Shown here in pieces: positions 46,337 through 55,555 of a stretch of 64,000 nucleotides of DNA. The stretch lies in assembly GCF_001563285.1 (NCBI RefSeq), contig NZ_CP005188.1:1989501-2053500 (forward strand), given 5' to 3'. Position 1 is the stretch's first letter, and every line of letters starts with the position of its first letter. This DNA is from Sphingobium sp. MI1205 (GTDB lineage Bacteria; Pseudomonadota; Alphaproteobacteria; Sphingomonadales; Sphingomonadaceae). The translations under genes were made by a program, and so were the position numbers. Under the pieces are notes generated by a model, which had not been told where the DNA came from, did not search any database, and worked only from the letters and a program-made list of their open reading frames with translations.

Positions 46337-46909
46337 ATGCTGATCGAGACCGAACCAACGCCCAACCCGGCAACCGTCAAATTCATCCCCGGCCGCGTGG
46401 TCATGGGCATGGGAACGCGCGACTTCGCAACGCCGGAAGAAGCCGAAGCGTCGCCCCTGGCCGCCGCGCTGTTCGGGCTGGGTGACGTCACCGGCGTATT
46501 TTTCGGCGGCGACTTCATTTCGGTCACCATCGGCCCCGGCGCCCAGTGGAGCGATGCAAAGCCGGAGATATTGTCGATCCTGCTCGATCATTTTTCCGCC
46601 AACATGCCCTTGTTCACCCAAGGGTCGGCTTCGGACATAATGATCCCGCAAGAGGAAGAATTTACCGACGACCCGGAGGACGCGGAGATCGTCGCGCAGA
46701 TCCGCGAGTTGATCGATACGCGGGTACGGCCCGCCGTAGCCAATGATGGCGGCGACATCGTCTATCGCGGTTTCGAACGCGGCACGGTGTTTCTGCGCAT
46801 GCAGGGCGCCTGCTCAGGCTGCCCCTCCTCCACGGCGACGCTGAAGAACGGGATCGAGCAACTGCTGAAACATTATGTCCCCGAAGTGACGGAAGTTCGC
46901 GCCGTTTGA
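46337..46909 (+). CDS. NifU/Nfu-family Fe-S cluster scaffold
   Basis: Protein of 190 residues with an N-terminal Nfu domain starting 'MLIETEPTPNPATVKFIPG' and a C-terminal NifU-like domain with the cluster-binding pair CxxC in 'GACSGCPSSTATL'. Such proteins carry Fe-S clusters to acceptors. The ATG at 46337 is fixed by the conserved N-terminus; the frame extends further upstream without family likeness. Confidence 0.93.
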   Translation: MLIETEPTPNPATVKFIPGRVVMGMGTRDFATPEEAEASPLAAALFGLGDVTGVFFGGDFISVTIGPGAQWSDAKPEILSILLDHFSANMPLFTQGSASDIMIPQEEEFTDDPEDAEIVAQIRELIDTRVRPAVANDGGDIVYRGFERGTVFLRMQGACSGCPSSTATLKNGIEQLLKHYVPEVTEVRAV

Positions 46910-47000
46910 TGCGATGACGGCGGCATTTGGCGAATCGGGCCGGATGGATTAACCGCTGCTTGCAGGTCATCCGGTCACGCCGGTTCTACAGGGGATTTTC

Positions 47001-47627
47001 TTGCGCATTCTCGTCATCGACACCGCGACGCAGGCGCTGTCCGTGGCGCTGCTCGACGATGGCGTCCCGGCAGGACATTTTCACGAAACAGTGGGCCGGG
47101 GTCATGCCGAAGCGCTGATGCCCGCGATCGCCGCGCTGCCGGATGGCGGCCGGGCCGACGCGATCGCGGTGGACCTGGGTCCGGGCAGCTTTACGGGCGT
47201 GCGGATCGGCATCGCGGCAGCGCGCGCGCTGGCGCTTGCCTGGTCGCTCCCCCTGCATGGTTATGGCGCATTATCCCTGATCGCGGCGAAGGCGGCGCAG
47301 AACCATCAAGGCGGCCCGATCGCGGTGACCATCACCGGGGGGCATGGCGAACTGTTCTGGCAATGCTTTGAACCCGACGGCCTGACCCCCATCACGCAGC
47401 CTGCCTCCACGCCTATCGCGGCGCTGGCGGATCAGCTGGATCAGCCCATTCTCTATGGTACGGGCGCGGAAGCGCTGGTGACAGCACGCGGACATGGCGC
47501 AGCCGTCACCCTGTATCCCAACTCGGCGGATTATCCCCTGATCGCGGGGCTGCCGCCGCTGCCCCCTTCCCCCATATACTGCCGCGACGCAGACGCGCAG
47601 CCGATGTCGATGCGCAAACCGGCATGA
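47001..47627 (+). CDS. tsaB: tRNA threonylcarbamoyladenosine protein TsaB
   Basis: ASKHA-fold partner of TsaD in making t6A37 of ANN-decoding tRNAs. The 208-residue product shows 'ILVIDTATQALSVALLD' and the conserved 'VDLGPGSFTGVRIGIAAARA'. Translation probably begins at a TTG (47001). It overlaps rimI by four bases, the usual tsaB-rimI pair. Confidence 0.92.
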   Translation: MRILVIDTATQALSVALLDDGVPAGHFHETVGRGHAEALMPAIAALPDGGRADAIAVDLGPGSFTGVRIGIAAARALALAWSLPLHGYGALSLIAAKAAQNHQGGPIAVTITGGHGELFWQCFEPDGLTPITQPASTPIAALADQLDQPILYGTGAEALVTARGHGAAVTLYPNSADYPLIAGLPPLPPSPIYCRDADAQPMSMRKPA

Positions 47628-48103
47628 TTCCCGGCATCATCCTGGATACTTATGAAGAGGGCGAGCGCAATGCGCTGTCCGACGCCATGGACGTCATGAC
47701 GCAGGCGTTCGACCCCGTTTATGGCGAGGCATGGACGTTGCCGCAACTTGCTGGCGTCATGATGATGCCGGGCACCTGGCTGACGATCGCACGCGTCGAT
47801 GCAGCGGCCATGGGTTTTGCGCTTGTCCGGTCGGTGCTGGACGAATGCGAATTGCTGCTGTTGGCGGTTCATCCGTCATGGCGCGGAAGGGGCCTTGGGC
47901 GGGAGCTATTGGTCGATAGTCTCAAGACGGCGCGACGCCGCGGCATAAGGTCGATGAATCTCGAAGTCCGTTCGTCGAATACAGCAATCAAACTCTATGA
48001 AAAAGTCGGGTTTGAATATGTGCATCGCCGCCCCGGTTACTACCGGGGCAGCGATGGACAACTATACGACGCCCTGAGCTTTCGTATCGAAATGATTGGA
48101 TAG
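47624..48103 (+). CDS. rimI: Ribosomal protein S18-alanine N-acetyltransferase RimI (GNAT)
   Basis: GNAT acetyltransferase of 159 residues with the acetyl-CoA loop in 'VHPSWRGRGLGRELL' and the C-terminal strand 'KLYEKVGFEYVHRRPGYY' typical of RimI. Position directly after tsaB supports the name. Substrate specificity in this organism is inferred. Confidence 0.88.
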   Translation: MIPGIILDTYEEGERNALSDAMDVMTQAFDPVYGEAWTLPQLAGVMMMPGTWLTIARVDAAAMGFALVRSVLDECELLLLAVHPSWRGRGLGRELLVDSLKTARRRGIRSMNLEVRSSNTAIKLYEKVGFEYVHRRPGYYRGSDGQLYDALSFRIEMIG

Positions 48104-48215
48104 CCTGGATCACCCTTGCTATGCGGCAGACGAGGGTATAACGCTCATGTACCGCTCGTGAAACGAATATGCTTGGGCGGGTCGCATCAAATTCAGCCTT
48201 CGCAGGATAATAGAA

Positions 48216-48638
48216 ATGGAAATCGAATCCGCACAGAGCGAACTGCTCATTACTTTGACTTCGGATATCGTTGCTGCACATGTATCGAACAACAGCGTGG
48301 CTGTGTCTGATGTAGCGACGTTGATCCAGAATGTGCACGCCGCACTTTCAGGACTGACGACGCCCGCTGCTGTTCCCGAAGTAAAGCCGGAGCCAGCCGT
48401 ATCGGTTCGTTCGTCGATCAAGCCGGACTATATTGTCTGCCTGGAAGACGGCAAGAAGTTGAAGATGCTCAAGCGCCACCTGATGACCCATTATCAGATG
48501 ACGCCAGATGATTATCGGACGAAATGGGGCCTGCCCGCGGATTATCCGATGGTTGCCCCCAATTATGCCGAACAGCGCCGTTCGCTGGCCAAAAAGATCG
48601 GTCTCGGCACGAAACGCCGCCGCACCCGCGCGAAATAA
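48216..48638 (+). CDS. MucR/Ros-family transcriptional regulator
   Basis: Zinc-finger regulator of 140 residues. The finger region 'YIVCLEDGKKLKMLKRHLMT' with 'HYQMTPDDYRTKWGLPADYP' and the closing 'SLAKKIGLGTKRRR' is diagnostic of the alphaproteobacterial MucR/Ros family, which represses surface polysaccharide and motility genes in relatives. The N-terminal half is the usual oligomerisation region. A strong terminator follows. Confidence 0.93.
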   Translation: MEIESAQSELLITLTSDIVAAHVSNNSVAVSDVATLIQNVHAALSGLTTPAAVPEVKPEPAVSVRSSIKPDYIVCLEDGKKLKMLKRHLMTHYQMTPDDYRTKWGLPADYPMVAPNYAEQRRSLAKKIGLGTKRRRTRAK

Positions 48639-48669
48639 GCACGGTTGGTGGGCGATCCGGCACGTGAAG

Positions 48670-48696
48670 GGGGCGCATTTGCCGTGCGCCCCTTTT
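48670..48696 (+). terminator. Rho-independent terminator after mucR
   Basis: GGGGCGCA (48670-48677) and TGCGCCCC (48685-48692) form a perfect 8-bp stem with a 7-base loop, followed by TTTT, 31 bases after the mucR stop. Confidence 0.85.
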
Positions 48697-48760
48697 ACAA
48701 TGTCGAAAATGCCGCTAAATTTCTGCCGACTATCTGAAAATTTGAAATGAGCGAGTCCGC

Positions 48761-49183
48761 ATGAACCGCAAGATCGACGTAGAAGCCCTTTGCCATGAAA
48801 AGGGCCTGCGCATCACCGAGCAGCGTCGTGTGATCGCTCAAGTCCTTAGCGACGCATCGGACCATCCTGATGTGGAGGAATTGCACAAGCGCTCTTCCAC
48901 GATCGATCCCGGCATCTCCATCGCGACAGTCTATCGCACCGTCCGCCTGTTTGAAGAAGCGGGCATATTGGAGCGCCATGATTTCGGTGACGGTCGTGCA
49001 CGCTATGAAGCGGCGCCCGAAGCGCATCACGACCATCTGATCGACGTTGAAACCGGCAACGTCATCGAATTCGTCGATCCCGAACTGGAGCAGTTGCAGA
49101 AGCAGATAGCCGAAAAGCTCGGCTTCCGCCTGGTCGATCACCGCATGGAATTGTACGGCGTATCGCTCGACCGCAAGAACTGA
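48761..49183 (+). CDS. fur: Fur-family metal-responsive regulator
   Basis: Regulator of 140 residues with the winged-helix part ('LRITEQRRVIAQVL', 'ISIATVYRTVRLFEEAGILE') and metal-site His residues ('EAHHDHLID'). It lacks the CxxC structural-zinc pairs, as is usual for alphaproteobacterial Fur/Mur. It is the first gene in the fur-plsC-miaB-phoH-ybeY-corC run seen in sphingomonads. Confidence 0.9.
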   Translation: MNRKIDVEALCHEKGLRITEQRRVIAQVLSDASDHPDVEELHKRSSTIDPGISIATVYRTVRLFEEAGILERHDFGDGRARYEAAPEAHHDHLIDVETGNVIEFVDPELEQLQKQIAEKLGFRLVDHRMELYGVSLDRKN

Positions 49184-49187
49184 ACGC

Positions 49188-49946
49188 TTGCGGCGGCTTC
49201 GCTATTTCTGCCGGTTGGGCGCGCTTGCGGGCTGCCTGATCCTTTGTCTGATCCCGCATCTGCTATGGCGGGCTGCGGGCAAGCGATCCCCCTGGCCACG
49301 CCGATTCCTTGGACTGGCTGCGCGAGCGGTGGGCGCGCGCGTGCGGATCGAAGGCCATCCATTTCATGGCGACAGTTTCATCATCGCCAATCATGTCAGC
49401 TGGATCGACATTCTGGCGATGGGCGGAGCGACCGGGGCCGCCTTCGTCGCGCATGACGGCATAGCAGGCTGGCCGTTGATCGGGTGGTTGGCGGCGCAGA
49501 ACAATACGTTGTTCGTGGCCCGCAATCGGCGCGGCGCGCTGTCCAGCCAGATCGCGGCGCTGCGTGCGGCGCTGGCCGGGCATCAGCCGGTCGCCCTGTT
49601 CCCGGAAGGGACGACCAGCGACGGATTGGGTCTGCTGCCGTTCAAGCCCTCTCTGCTGGCCGTGCTGCTACCGCCTCCGCGCGCGGTGATGATCCAGCCG
49701 GTGCATGTGGATTATGGCGCGGCGACCGTCGAGATCGCCTGGCACAGCAATGAACCGGCCGGTCAAAACGCGAAGCGGCTGTTGGAACGGCCCGGCAGAA
49801 TCGACGTAACGCTGCGCTTTCTGGAGCCGTTCGATCCGGCGCTCTACCCCGATCGCAAGCAATTGGCGGCGGTTACGAGAGACAAGATCGCGGCGAGCAT
49901 TGCGATGCACCTGCCGCCTTTCGTTCCGGCTGCTGCCCCTGTATAG
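49188..49946 (+). CDS. plsC: 1-acylglycerol-3-phosphate acyltransferase (PlsC family)
   Basis: Membrane-bound acyltransferase of 252 residues for phosphatidic acid formation. It has an N-terminal hydrophobic anchor, the HX4D catalytic motif 'NHVSWIDIL' near residue 68, and the glycerophosphate-binding 'FPEGTTSDG'. It probably starts at a TTG five bases after the fur stop, and no better start is near. Confidence 0.9.
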   Translation: MRRLRYFCRLGALAGCLILCLIPHLLWRAAGKRSPWPRRFLGLAARAVGARVRIEGHPFHGDSFIIANHVSWIDILAMGGATGAAFVAHDGIAGWPLIGWLAAQNNTLFVARNRRGALSSQIAALRAALAGHQPVALFPEGTTSDGLGLLPFKPSLLAVLLPPPRAVMIQPVHVDYGAATVEIAWHSNEPAGQNAKRLLERPGRIDVTLRFLEPFDPALYPDRKQLAAVTRDKIAASIAMHLPPFVPAAAPV

Positions 49947-49955
49947 CTGGACGGC

Positions 49956-51305
49956 ATGAATCGTAACGACGCCCAAAAGACTCCAGCGACATTCCACGTC
50001 AAATCCTTCGGCTGCCAGATGAACGTCTATGATGGCGAGCGCATGGCGGAGATGCTGGGCGAACGCGGCATGACCGCAGCGGCCGCCGGGGCCGAGGCCG
50101 ATCTGGTCATCCTCAACACCTGCCACATCCGCGAAAAGGCCGTGGACAAGGTCTATTCCGACATCGGCCGCCTCAACCGCGACGATGGCACGCGGCCGAT
50201 GATCGCCGTCGCCGGTTGCGTCGCGCAGGCGGAAGGAAGCGAGATCAGCCGGCGGGCCAAGACCGTCGATATCGTCGTCGGGCCGCAAGCCTATCACAGG
50301 CTGCCCGACCTTATCGAAAAGGCAGGGCGCGGCGAAGAGGCGGTCGATACCGACATGCCGCTGGCGTCTAAATTCTCCGCCCTGCCCGGCCGCACCAAGC
50401 AGGCCCGGCCCACCGCTTTCCTGACCATCATGGAAGGGTGCGACAAATTCTGCACCTATTGCGTGGTGCCCTATACCCGTGGCGCGGAGATCAGCCGAAG
50501 CTGGAACGCCATCCTGGATGAGGCGAAGGCGCTGGTCGATGGCGGCGTGCGCGAGATCACGCTGCTGGGGCAGAATGTGAACGCCTGGACCGGTGAGGAT
50601 GACAGGGGGCGCATGCAGGGCATGGACGGCCTGGTGCGCGAACTGGCGAAGATCGCCGACCTCAAGCGCATCCGCTATACCACCAGCCATCCCAACGACA
50701 TGAGCGACGGCCTGATCGCCGCGCATGGCGACGAGCCAAAGCTGATGCCTTTTCTCCACTTGCCGGTGCAGTCGGGCAACGACCGCATATTGAAGGCGAT
50801 GAACCGCAGCCATGGCGTCGACAGCTATCTGCGCATCATCGAGCGGGTGCGCGAGGCGCGGCCGGACATCGCGCTGTCGGGCGACTTCATCGTCGGTTTC
50901 CCCGGTGAGACTGACGCGGAGTTCGAGGATACGCTGAAGATCGTCGATCAGGTGCGCTATGCGCAATGCTATTCGTTCAAGTACAGCCCGCGGCCGGGCA
51001 CCCCTGCTGCTGACATGGACGGCCAGATCCCTGCGCAAGTGATGGACGAACGGCTCGCGCGGCTGCAGGCGCTGATCAACCGGCATCAGGTTGACTTCAA
51101 CGCCGCGACCGTGGGCCGCCGCACGGACATCCTGCTGGAGCGCAAGGGTCGTCATGCAGGACAGCTGATCGGCAAGACGCCCTGGCTACAGTCCGTTCAC
51201 GTCACCGCGCCGGAACTTTTCATTGGCGATATGGTCGAAGTCGATATCATCAGCGCCGGTCCGAACAGCCTGGCCGGCGAACCTAGCAGGAGGAAAGCCG
51301 CTTGA
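49956..51305 (+). CDS. miaB: tRNA-2-methylthio-N6-dimethylallyladenosine synthase MiaB
   Basis: Radical-SAM methylthiotransferase of 449 residues that modifies i6A37 to ms2i6A37. The N-terminal cluster Cys are in 'SFGCQMN', 'LNTCHIREKA' and 'VAGCVAQ'. The radical-SAM CxxxCxxC is in 'EGCDKFCTYCVVPYTRG', and a TRAM domain ends the protein. Full length. It follows plsC by nine bases. Confidence 0.96.
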   Translation: MNRNDAQKTPATFHVKSFGCQMNVYDGERMAEMLGERGMTAAAAGAEADLVILNTCHIREKAVDKVYSDIGRLNRDDGTRPMIAVAGCVAQAEGSEISRRAKTVDIVVGPQAYHRLPDLIEKAGRGEEAVDTDMPLASKFSALPGRTKQARPTAFLTIMEGCDKFCTYCVVPYTRGAEISRSWNAILDEAKALVDGGVREITLLGQNVNAWTGEDDRGRMQGMDGLVRELAKIADLKRIRYTTSHPNDMSDGLIAAHGDEPKLMPFLHLPVQSGNDRILKAMNRSHGVDSYLRIIERVREARPDIALSGDFIVGFPGETDAEFEDTLKIVDQVRYAQCYSFKYSPRPGTPAADMDGQIPAQVMDERLARLQALINRHQVDFNAATVGRRTDILLERKGRHAGQLIGKTPWLQSVHVTAPELFIGDMVEVDIISAGPNSLAGEPSRRKAA

Positions 51306-51425
51306 ACCTACTCACAGTCGTTCCCGCGCAGGGAACCCATCTCCCGACCTGTCCACCAGGATCGAGCGACAGGAGATGGATATTCGCCTTAGCGGATAGG
51401 ACTGACGGAAAGGGGAGCTGCTGAA

Positions 51426-52430
51426 ATGTCCAAGAAGCCGAACCAGAACCATCGCAGCGACACTGTGGAGCGCGCGCGCCTGGAAGTGACCTTCGACCGC
51501 CCGCACCTGCTGGGCGCGCTGTTCGGGCAATATGACCAGAATCTGGTCGCCATCGAAAACCGGCTGGGCGTCTATATCGCGGCGCGGGGCAACAAGTTGC
51601 AGATCGAGGGCGAGGCCGAAGCGGCAGCGCGCGCGCGCGACGTGATGACCGGGCTCTACAACCGCATCGCGGCCGGGCAGGAAATCGACAGCGGCGCGGT
51701 GGAGGCGGTGATCGCCATGTCCGCCGAACCGACGCTGGACGGCATCATCCGCCACGACGTCGCCGAGCCGCCCAAGGTGATGATCCGCACGCGCAAGAAG
51801 ACGATCGTGCCGCGCTCCGCCACGCAGGTCACCTATATGGAGGCGCTGACCCGCAACGACATCATCTTCGCGCTTGGCCCGGCAGGCACGGGCAAGACCT
51901 ATCTGGCGGTCGCGCAGGCAGTGAGCCAGCTGATCACGGGGAGCGTCGATCGGCTGATCCTGTCACGCCCCGCCGTCGAGGCTGGCGAGCGGCTGGGCTT
52001 CCTGCCGGGCGACATGAAGGAGAAGGTCGATCCCTATCTCCGCCCGATCTACGACGCGCTCTATGACACGCTGCCCGCCGAACAGGTGGAACGGCGGATC
52101 GCGAGCGGAGAGATAGAGATCGCGCCGCTCGCCTTCATGCGCGGGCGAACGCTGGCCAATGCCTTCATCGTGCTGGACGAGGCGCAGAATACAACCGTGG
52201 CGCAGATGAAGATGTTCCTGACCCGTTTCGGCGAAGGGAGCCGCATGGTGATCTGCGGCGATCCGCGGCAGGTCGATCTGCCGCAGCCGGGCGTATCGGG
52301 CCTGGCCGACGCCGTCGCACGGCTGGAGGGCGTGGACGGAATATCGGTCGTGCCGTTCAATATCGCGGACGTCGTGCGCCATCCGGTCGTGGGGCGGATC
52401 GTTCAGGCTTATGAGGGGCCGGATGCCTGA
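51426..52430 (+). CDS. phoH: PhoH-like ATPase
   Basis: P-loop protein of 334 residues with an N-terminal KH-like region, Walker A 'GPAGTGKTYLAV' and Walker B 'IVLDEAQNTT'. The gene sits directly before ybeY, as in most proteobacteria, where it is thought to act with YbeY in RNA metabolism. Confidence 0.93.
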   Translation: MSKKPNQNHRSDTVERARLEVTFDRPHLLGALFGQYDQNLVAIENRLGVYIAARGNKLQIEGEAEAAARARDVMTGLYNRIAAGQEIDSGAVEAVIAMSAEPTLDGIIRHDVAEPPKVMIRTRKKTIVPRSATQVTYMEALTRNDIIFALGPAGTGKTYLAVAQAVSQLITGSVDRLILSRPAVEAGERLGFLPGDMKEKVDPYLRPIYDALYDTLPAEQVERRIASGEIEIAPLAFMRGRTLANAFIVLDEAQNTTVAQMKMFLTRFGEGSRMVICGDPRQVDLPQPGVSGLADAVARLEGVDGISVVPFNIADVVRHPVVGRIVQAYEGPDA

Positions 52431-52454
52431 ACGCTGGATATTGGAGCATGCAAA

Positions 52455-52964
52455 GTGATTGAAGTAGCGGTTCTTCATGAAAGTGGCTGGCCGGGCGAGG
52501 ACTGGGAACTGCTCGCCCAGCGGGCCGTGGTCGCGGCCATCGTCCACAGTCCCTACGCCGCCTTCGCCACGGGCGAGGCCCTGTACGAAGTCGCTGTAAA
52601 GCTGACGACCGATGAAGAGGTCCACAGCCTCAACCGCGACTATCGGGACAAGGACAGGCCCACCAACGTCCTGTCCTTTCCAATGGTGCAGGCCGACCTG
52701 CTGGAAGGCACGGGGAATACCGACGATGGCGAGGTTCTGCTGGGCGACATCGTGCTGGCGGAAGGGGTCTGCGCCAGGGAAGCTGCGGAAAAGGGCATCT
52801 CCATCGCAGACCATGCCACGCATCTGATCATCCATGGGACTTTTCATTTGCTGGGATATGATCATATGGAGGATGCCGAGGCGGAAGCGATGGAGGCGCT
52901 GGAGACCCAGTCGCTGGAAAGCCTAGGCGTTACGGATCCCTATGGGGATCGCCAGACAGGATAG
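52455..52964 (+). CDS. ybeY: Endoribonuclease YbeY
   Basis: Zinc-dependent endoribonuclease of 169 residues used in 16S rRNA 3' maturation and ribosome quality control. The metal site H-G-x-x-H-L-x-G-x-D-H is present as 'HGTFHLLGYDH' near residues 127-137, with the conserved 'DKDRPTNVLSFPM'. It lies between phoH and corC. Confidence 0.95.
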   Translation: MIEVAVLHESGWPGEDWELLAQRAVVAAIVHSPYAAFATGEALYEVAVKLTTDEEVHSLNRDYRDKDRPTNVLSFPMVQADLLEGTGNTDDGEVLLGDIVLAEGVCAREAAEKGISIADHATHLIIHGTFHLLGYDHMEDAEAEAMEALETQSLESLGVTDPYGDRQTG

Positions 52965-52975
52965 TAGGAAGAACA

Positions 52976-53923
52976 ATGGCTGAAGGCAGTCCGAAGGACG
53001 GCAACGGTTCAAAGGAATCGGACAGTAGTAGTCACGAGGGCGGTTTATGGAGCGGCCTGAAGTCGCTGCTTTTCGGTGAGGAAGAAAGCCCCAGCCTCCG
53101 GCGCGAGCTGGAGGAGGCGCTGGACGAGTATGACGAGGATGAGCAGGACGAGAGCGCGCCCTCCCCTGCCAATGGCGACCTGTCGGCGATTGAACGCCAA
53201 ATGGTCCGCAACCTGCTGCATTTTTCCGAGCATACGGTCGATGACGTCGCCGTGCCGCGCGCCGACATCATCGCGATAGAGGAAAAGGCGAGCTTTGCCG
53301 AACTGGCCGCCCTGTTCGCGGAAGCGGGGCATAGCCGCATCCCGGTCTATCGCGAAACGCTGGATACCATTGTCGGCATGGTTCACATCCGCGACGCGTT
53401 CGCGATCCTTGCCGGCAAATCGCCGGTCCCCGACAGCCTGGAGCCGTTGATCCGCCAGCCGCTTTACGTGCCCGAAAGCATGGGTGCGCTGGACCTGCTG
53501 GCCGAAATGCGCGCCAAGCGCACCCATCTCGCCATCGTGCTGGACGAATATTCCGGGACGGAAGGGTTGCTGACGTTCGAGGATCTGGTCGAGGAAATCG
53601 TCGGCGATGTCGAGGACGAGCATGACGATGCCCCCGAAGCGCTGCTGGTCCCGCTGGAAGGCGGAATGTGGGAAGCGGATGCACGGGCTGAACTGGAAGA
53701 CGTCGCCGAGGAGATTGACGAGCGGCTGTCCGATATCGAGGAAGATGTCGATACGCTGGGCGGCCTGGCCTTCGTCATCGCTGGCCGCGTGCCGGATGCT
53801 GGCGAAATATTGAAGCATGAGCAGAGCGGCTGGAAGCTGGAAATCGTCAGCAGCGATGGGCGCAGGGTTACGCGGCTGCGGCTGCATCCCCCGGCGCGAA
53901 GGCCGGATGACGAGGAAGAGTGA
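52976..53923 (+). CDS. corC: CBS/CorC_HlyC domain protein
   Basis: Cytoplasmic CBS-pair protein of 315 residues. An acidic N-terminus is followed by the first CBS block ('VPRADIIAIEEKASFAELAA'), the second ('LDEYSGTEGLLTFEDLVEEI') and a C-terminal CorC_HlyC transporter-associated domain ('VDTLGGLAFVIAGRVPDAGE'). Relatives influence magnesium/cobalt efflux. In related genomes lnt (apolipoprotein N-acyltransferase) often follows, but not here. Confidence 0.9.
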   Translation: MAEGSPKDGNGSKESDSSSHEGGLWSGLKSLLFGEEESPSLRRELEEALDEYDEDEQDESAPSPANGDLSAIERQMVRNLLHFSEHTVDDVAVPRADIIAIEEKASFAELAALFAEAGHSRIPVYRETLDTIVGMVHIRDAFAILAGKSPVPDSLEPLIRQPLYVPESMGALDLLAEMRAKRTHLAIVLDEYSGTEGLLTFEDLVEEIVGDVEDEHDDAPEALLVPLEGGMWEADARAELEDVAEEIDERLSDIEEDVDTLGGLAFVIAGRVPDAGEILKHEQSGWKLEIVSSDGRRVTRLRLHPPARRPDDEEE

Positions 53924-54233
53924 CTGGGGTCGGCGGGGCTGATGTGATGGGTCGGCGGAGGAGGCGGATTGTTCCCATATGGGGTTATCAGTTTCCGCCT
54001 TCGTCCCTGTCGCTCGCCGGTTCTTCGGCACTCAAAGCCTGATGCAGGATGCAGAAGAGTTATCGGCTAACGACCAATTGTGGTCGCTCAAAGGGGCATG
54101 TTCGACCTCTTGGGCCATGTAGAAGTGGCGGATGAACCTGGCGGCCATGTGCTGGTAGTCCACTTTGAGGAAGCGGTCCTGCGCGTCGTCTGAAGCGTGC
54201 GCTGGTGTCCGCCACATGGCCCAATGGAGATCA
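53924..54233. other. Intergenic region where lnt might be expected
   Basis: About 310 bases between corC and the convergent GGDEF gene. A minus-strand frame (54032-54328) contains 'VDYQHMAARFIRHFYMAQEV' but overlaps the GGDEF gene end and shows no recognisable family. It may be leftover coding or mobile sequence. Confidence 0.35.
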
Positions 54234-55181
54234 TCATCCTTTGATCTGATTTCCGCCTGCCGCTGAGGCAGAAAGCAGGTTAGCACGTGCTCGTTCCAAA
54301 ACATCTGTCGTGAGTTCGTGTTGGCCAACTACAATCCCGGCAGAGGCGGTCACGACGCCAACCCATTCTCCGGTGTCACGCAACCTTAAGCGCCGTTGCG
54401 ACATGGCAAGCAGGGCCTCTTCAGCGATTACTCGCGCCTGCATGATCGCGATGTCTTTCAGGATGGTGATGAACCGGTTTCCAGACCATCGGACTAGCTC
54501 CTGTTCCTGAAAATGGTCCCGCAGCGTGGATGCAAGAGCATTAATTATGTTATCTCCGACTGATCGACCGTATTTTTCGTTGAGTTCTTCTATGTCATCA
54601 AGTCCAAACATGATGATCACGTAACTTCGGCCATCAGTCGTCAACTTTCGCAACAAATCCTGTGAACCATCCCTATCGAGGGATCGTGTCAGGGCATCAC
54701 GGCTATTGCTTGGTAAATCACCTTCTTTTCCATCAACGCGTGCCTGCAGCTTTGCCAAGTTATCTCGCAACTCCGCAAGCTCCCGTTCTGCGTCAGACAG
54801 GCGCATCACAAATTCACGTGATGCATTCGGCCATTCACCTGCTTGAGTGACTACGTTCGCCACATCTCGCTCTAGCCCGCTGGTCACCTGATGAGCCTCG
54901 GAAGTTAGAACGCCTAACTGTTCCGTTTGCTGTGCGATCACTTTCTCACGTGCGCCAAGGACCAACTTACTCTTTGAAAGAAAACGCTTTACTAAAGTAC
55001 TAGCCTCTTTGCGGCTCAATCGAACGCCGCCATCTGTTTGTGTATCAATCTCCCGGGACAGTTCGGGTAGCGATCTGGTAACATATGTTAGAGCCAGGTC
55101 ATAGTTAACAGCCGTAGGCTCGAGCTGCTGTAATTCGAGAGAATCGAGGGATTTCCTAGCTTGATCAAAGGTTATTGGCAC
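54234..55181 (-). CDS. GGDEF-domain protein with degenerate active site
   Basis: Cytoplasmic protein of 315 residues. Residues 1-165 are helical with a likely coiled coil, and residues 175-310 form a GGDEF domain ('SYVIIMFGLDDIEELNEKYG', 'ELVRWSGNRFITIL'). The signature GG(D/E)EF is replaced by S-G-N-R-F, so cyclase activity is not expected. It may bind nucleotide or act as a regulator. No EAL domain or membrane segment is seen. It is a single gene with its own promoter. Confidence 0.85.
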   Translation of the reverse strand: MPITFDQARKSLDSLELQQLEPTAVNYDLALTYVTRSLPELSREIDTQTDGGVRLSRKEASTLVKRFLSKSKLVLGAREKVIAQQTEQLGVLTSEAHQVTSGLERDVANVVTQAGEWPNASREFVMRLSDAERELAELRDNLAKLQARVDGKEGDLPSNSRDALTRSLDRDGSQDLLRKLTTDGRSYVIIMFGLDDIEELNEKYGRSVGDNIINALASTLRDHFQEQELVRWSGNRFITILKDIAIMQARVIAEEALLAMSQRRLRLRDTGEWVGVVTASAGIVVGQHELTTDVLERARANLLSASAAGGNQIKG

Positions 55182-55555
55182 GACGACCCCGATGTTTTCA
55201 TTGTTTCAGCGCCACTTGATAGGATCAAGCCGTAATACTGTCAAAGCTGCCTGTCGCAAATCAAAGTACCGAAGCCGTCAGTCCGCCATCCACCCTTCCT
55301 GCCGTCCCGGCGGAAACGGAGAACTTGGGGAAAATTTGTGTGTGGGGACGAAGATGCCAGCTTTCGCTGGCATGACGGAAGGGAAGGCTGTTCGCGCGCT
55401 TCAGCCATACCCCTCCACCCTTGTTTTCCAGCGGCCCTTCTCCTTGCGAGGGAGGATGCCAGGCAGCCTCAACTGAGGCTCACGTTGACGCTGTGTTACC
55501 AATTGATGGCTATAATCCCGCCTCTCCCGCTACGGGCGCAGGATGATGGGGTGAA
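55182..55555. repeat. Intergenic region with extragenic inverted repeats
   Basis: The 374 bases between divergent genes hold two clear inverted repeats and no supported gene. ATGCCAGC-TTTC-GCTGGCAT lies at 55354-55373 and extends into GGCATGACGG (shared with 44063-44072). AGCCTCA-AC-TGAGGCT lies at 55465-55480. A 94-codon frame here is probably chance. The first unit looks like a dispersed repeat common between sphingomonad genes. Confidence 0.6.

Noticed and set aside
49668-51155. Long minus-strand open frame of 495 codons
   Set aside because: It is antisense to plsC/miaB, which carry complete family motifs. High GC depletes stop codons and makes such shadows.
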